NCBI GenBank assembly: GCA_008729055.1
Contig: SDUX01000007.1
Coordinates: 4,447,409 to 4,511,408, forward strand
Source of the DNA: Pyropia haitanensis
Lineage: Eukaryota > Rhodophyta > Bangiophyceae > Bangiales > Bangiaceae
Reading direction: 5' to 3'
DNA length: 64,000 nt
Every line of letters starts with the position of its first letter. The stretch's first letter is position 1. The notes under the pieces were generated by a model, which saw only the letters and a list, made by a program, of their open reading frames with translations, was not told the origin of the DNA and searched no databases. The position numbers were made by a program, and so were the translations under genes. Shown piece by piece: positions 62,393-64,000 of the stretch.

Positions 62393-64000
62393 ATGAATGT
62401 GGACCCTGAAGACGTCGGAGATGAATACGGGGGTGGCGTGTCTGGAGTCGATGGAGCTGATCGTGACGGGCCTGACGTGGGCGCAAAAGGCGACGAAGAT
62501 GGAGGCAAGACTGGAGGGTCGGGCGACGGAGGAGCTGACGCTGACGGGACTGACCGTGATGCAGACAGCGACGGGGCAGACGGCGAAGCAGATGGTGAAC
62601 TTGACAGTGAAGGGGCAGACGCGGAAGCAGACGACGACGACGGTAGTGACGGGACGGACGGGGAAGCAGATGGTGAACTTGACGGTGACGGGGCCGACGC
62701 GGAAGCAGACGACGACGGCGGTGGTGACGGGACGGACGGGGAAGCGGACGGGGGTGCAGACTCCAGCGGAACGGTCGGCGCCGGTGAGGCTGGCGCGGCC
62801 GGCCACACACCTGCTAAGATGCGGCGACTGTGTTGGCGTCTTTCTGCCGTTGCAGGGCGGGGCCGCTGGATCATTGCGGGGCCTGTTAACGACCATCAGA
62901 ACATTGACCCACTGCGCTTCACGTCTGCCATTGTTGTGGAGGCCCTTCCCCGGTTTTCTTCTCGGGAAGTGTATGCGAGGGCAGTGCGCATGCTGATCAC
63001 CAAGGGTGTTTATGCGTCTATGGCAGCAGCGCATGAATCTATCCGGCATGTGTACAACGAGTACGACATTGTTTCGACGCAGCCGGATGAGCCCTCTTGG
63101 AATATCTCTGATGCTGACGGCCTGGTTGTGCGGCGCGTCTTGGACAACGCGACTGTGCACATGCGGCGCGCAAGGGGTAGAGTACAAGACGGCAGTGTCA
63201 AGTTCATCGCCTTCGAGCCGCTCTCATCGCATCCATGGTACGCGTACAAGCTGCGCCTGTTGTGCAGGCGCGGCGAGAGAAAAGGAGCACTTGCGTACCG
63301 CCGGGGGTTGTCGAAGCTCACGGACGACGATGAGCGGCGCTTGTTACGAGCTGGCAACAGCTCTGCGCTGCTCTCCGTTCGGCACGCGACCACGTACAAC
63401 TTGCGAACGGCGGCGGAGAAGTCCAAGGGTTTGCGGTCGACGAAGAAGCGCCCATGGCGAAACGTCGCGGCCCCAGACTTGATCCCGCCGAGAAGGCGTC
63501 TGTTTGCAATGAAGCGGCGTGTGTTCGAGAGGTGCAGTCGCGTGGATCACTCCATGATTGTGCTGGATGTGAATGGCGATGCCGTTCCATGGGAGTACGT
63601 ACGCGGCTCGGGCTTGTCGGGAGTGCGGCTGTACAAGTCTCAAAACGGAACGATCAAGCGACTCGCCTGCCACAGTCACAAGCAACGGAAAGATGCGTCA
63701 GGCTCCGCCGCTGCTGCGTCCGGGGCTGCCTCCGCTTCGGATGCGGGCAATCCTGACAATGAACCGGTTTTGGATGAGGACGGTGACGAAGGCTTTCCAA
63801 TGCCGTCTGAGAGTCCTTTGTCCGCGCAGGAGTTGCGCATCTTGCGGTCTTCGACTTTGGAGTATGCTGACGGTACGGAGGCAGAGGTCATCCTGGCAGT
63901 CGAGTTCGACATTGTTGCGGGCATACAGGCGTCCATTGCCCAACGTATGCTGCGGTGCAGCGCTGGAGATGTCAGCGCCTCGCCGACTGCCTGGTCTTTA
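62393..64000 (+). CDS. Unknown acidic-repeat protein, 3' end outside window
   Basis: Open from ATG 62393 to the last base (536 codons, no stop). It is also open upstream of that ATG, so the start may be earlier or in another exon. Residues about 1-145 are Asp/Gly/Glu/Ala-rich and include a 26-codon repeat (62571, 62649, 62727). After HTPAKMRR the protein becomes globular: WRLSAVAGRGRWIIAGPVND, FTSAIVVEALPRFSSREVYA, RMLITKGVYASMAAAHESIR, WYAYKLRLLCRRGERKGALA, MIVLDVNGDAVPWEYVRGSG. A second acidic stretch (NEPVLDEDGDEGF) follows. No known domain is recognised. Its setting and composition resemble the other accessory-block ORFs and the transposase at 3-1607. Confidence 0.6.
   Translation, partial: MNVDPEDVGDEYGGGVSGVDGADRDGPDVGAKGDEDGGKTGGSGDGGADADGTDRDADSDGADGEADGELDSEGADAEADDDDGSDGTDGEADGELDGDGADAEADDDGGGDGTDGEADGGADSSGTVGAGEAGAAGHTPAKMRRLCWRLSAVAGRGRWIIAGPVNDHQNIDPLRFTSAIVVEALPRFSSREVYARAVRMLITKGVYASMAAAHESIRHVYNEYDIVSTQPDEPSWNISDADGLVVRRVLDNATVHMRRARGRVQDGSVKFIAFEPLSSHPWYAYKLRLLCRRGERKGALAYRRGLSKLTDDDERRLLRAGNSSALLSVRHATTYNLRTAAEKSKGLRSTKKRPWRNVAAPDLIPPRRRLFAMKRRVFERCSRVDHSMIVLDVNGDAVPWEYVRGSGLSGVRLYKSQNGTIKRLACHSHKQRKDASGSAAAASGAASASDAGNPDNEPVLDEDGDEGFPMPSESPLSAQELRILRSSTLEYADGTEAEVILAVEFDIVAGIQASIAQRMLRCSAGDVSASPTAWSL
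62571..62760 (+). repeat. 78-bp in-frame minisatellite encoding acidic repeats
   Basis: Copies begin at 62571, 62649 and (partial) 62727. Each encodes a 26-residue Asp/Glu/Gly/Ala unit containing GEADGELD and ADAEADDD. Confidence 0.9.

Noticed and set aside
61934..63187. 417-codon minus frame with Val/Pro/Thr repeats
   Set aside because: It is the antisense of the acidic repeats in the + ORF from 62393, whose globular part continues beyond.

Overview
The window looks like nuclear DNA of a red alga of the Porphyra/Pyropia (bangiophyte) type. This is an inference from style, not a database match. The genes are eukaryotic: an S6K-like AGC kinase, a QTRT2-like protein, IPI1/TEX10, a terminal uridylyltransferase-like protein and a WGR-PARP. 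Introns are few; one GT-AG intron is clear. Coding DNA is extremely GC-rich with long Ala, Gly and Pro insertions. KDZ-like transposase sequence and short inverted-repeat elements fill the gaps.

The sequence alternates between two textures. Very GC-rich blocks (about 5.1-26, 29.5-38.3 and 41.3-50.1 kb) carry the conserved genes. Blocks of ordinary composition (0-2, 3.1-5.1, 26.5-29.5, 38.4-41.2 and 50.1-64 kb) carry transposase-like ORFs, inverted-repeat elements, hairpins, minisatellites and large unrecognised proteins.

Layout: 1-1.6 kb, the C-terminal part of a KDZ-type transposase. 2.1-3.1 kb, a G-rich repeat tract. 3.56-4.2 kb, a small inverted-repeat element with a 64-bp perfect palindrome. 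5.95-8.07 kb (-), AGC kinase. 12.4-14.9 kb (+), SLC13-type ion transporter with RCK_C domains. 15.6-17.0 kb (+), QTRT2-like queuine tRNA-ribosyltransferase accessory subunit. 17.3-19.1 kb (-), single-pass membrane protein. 19.97-21.0 kb (+), CPBP (CAAX-protease-like) membrane protein. 24.1-26.0 kb (+), broken PARP2/3-like gene. 27.1-29.1 kb, a region bounded by 29-bp inverted repeats. 30.0-32.9 kb (+), Pro-rich single-pass surface protein. 33.3-36.4 kb (+), IPI1/TEX10-like ribosome-biogenesis protein. 36.7-38.2 kb (-), TrmL-like tRNA 2'-O-methyltransferase with one intron. 38.6-39.9 kb, a hAT-like non-autonomous element. 40.6-43.1 kb, an inverted-repeat element split by a later insertion. 45.2-48.6 kb (-), terminal uridylyltransferase-like gene. 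51.8-54.5 kb (-) and 56.9-60.2 kb (+), two large divergent unknown ORFs flanking a seven-copy 135-bp tandem array. 62.4-64 kb (+), an unknown ORF that leaves the window.

The conserved genes fall into RNA biology (QTRT2, TrmL, IPI1/TEX10, uridylyltransferase), signalling (kinase), membrane functions (SLC13, CPBP, Pro-rich protein) and ADP-ribosylation. They are separate transcription units, not an operon. Most of their reading frames are interrupted inside long G or C runs, so the conserved-gene coordinates below span such breaks. The most promising undescribed material is the 51.8-64 kb block.
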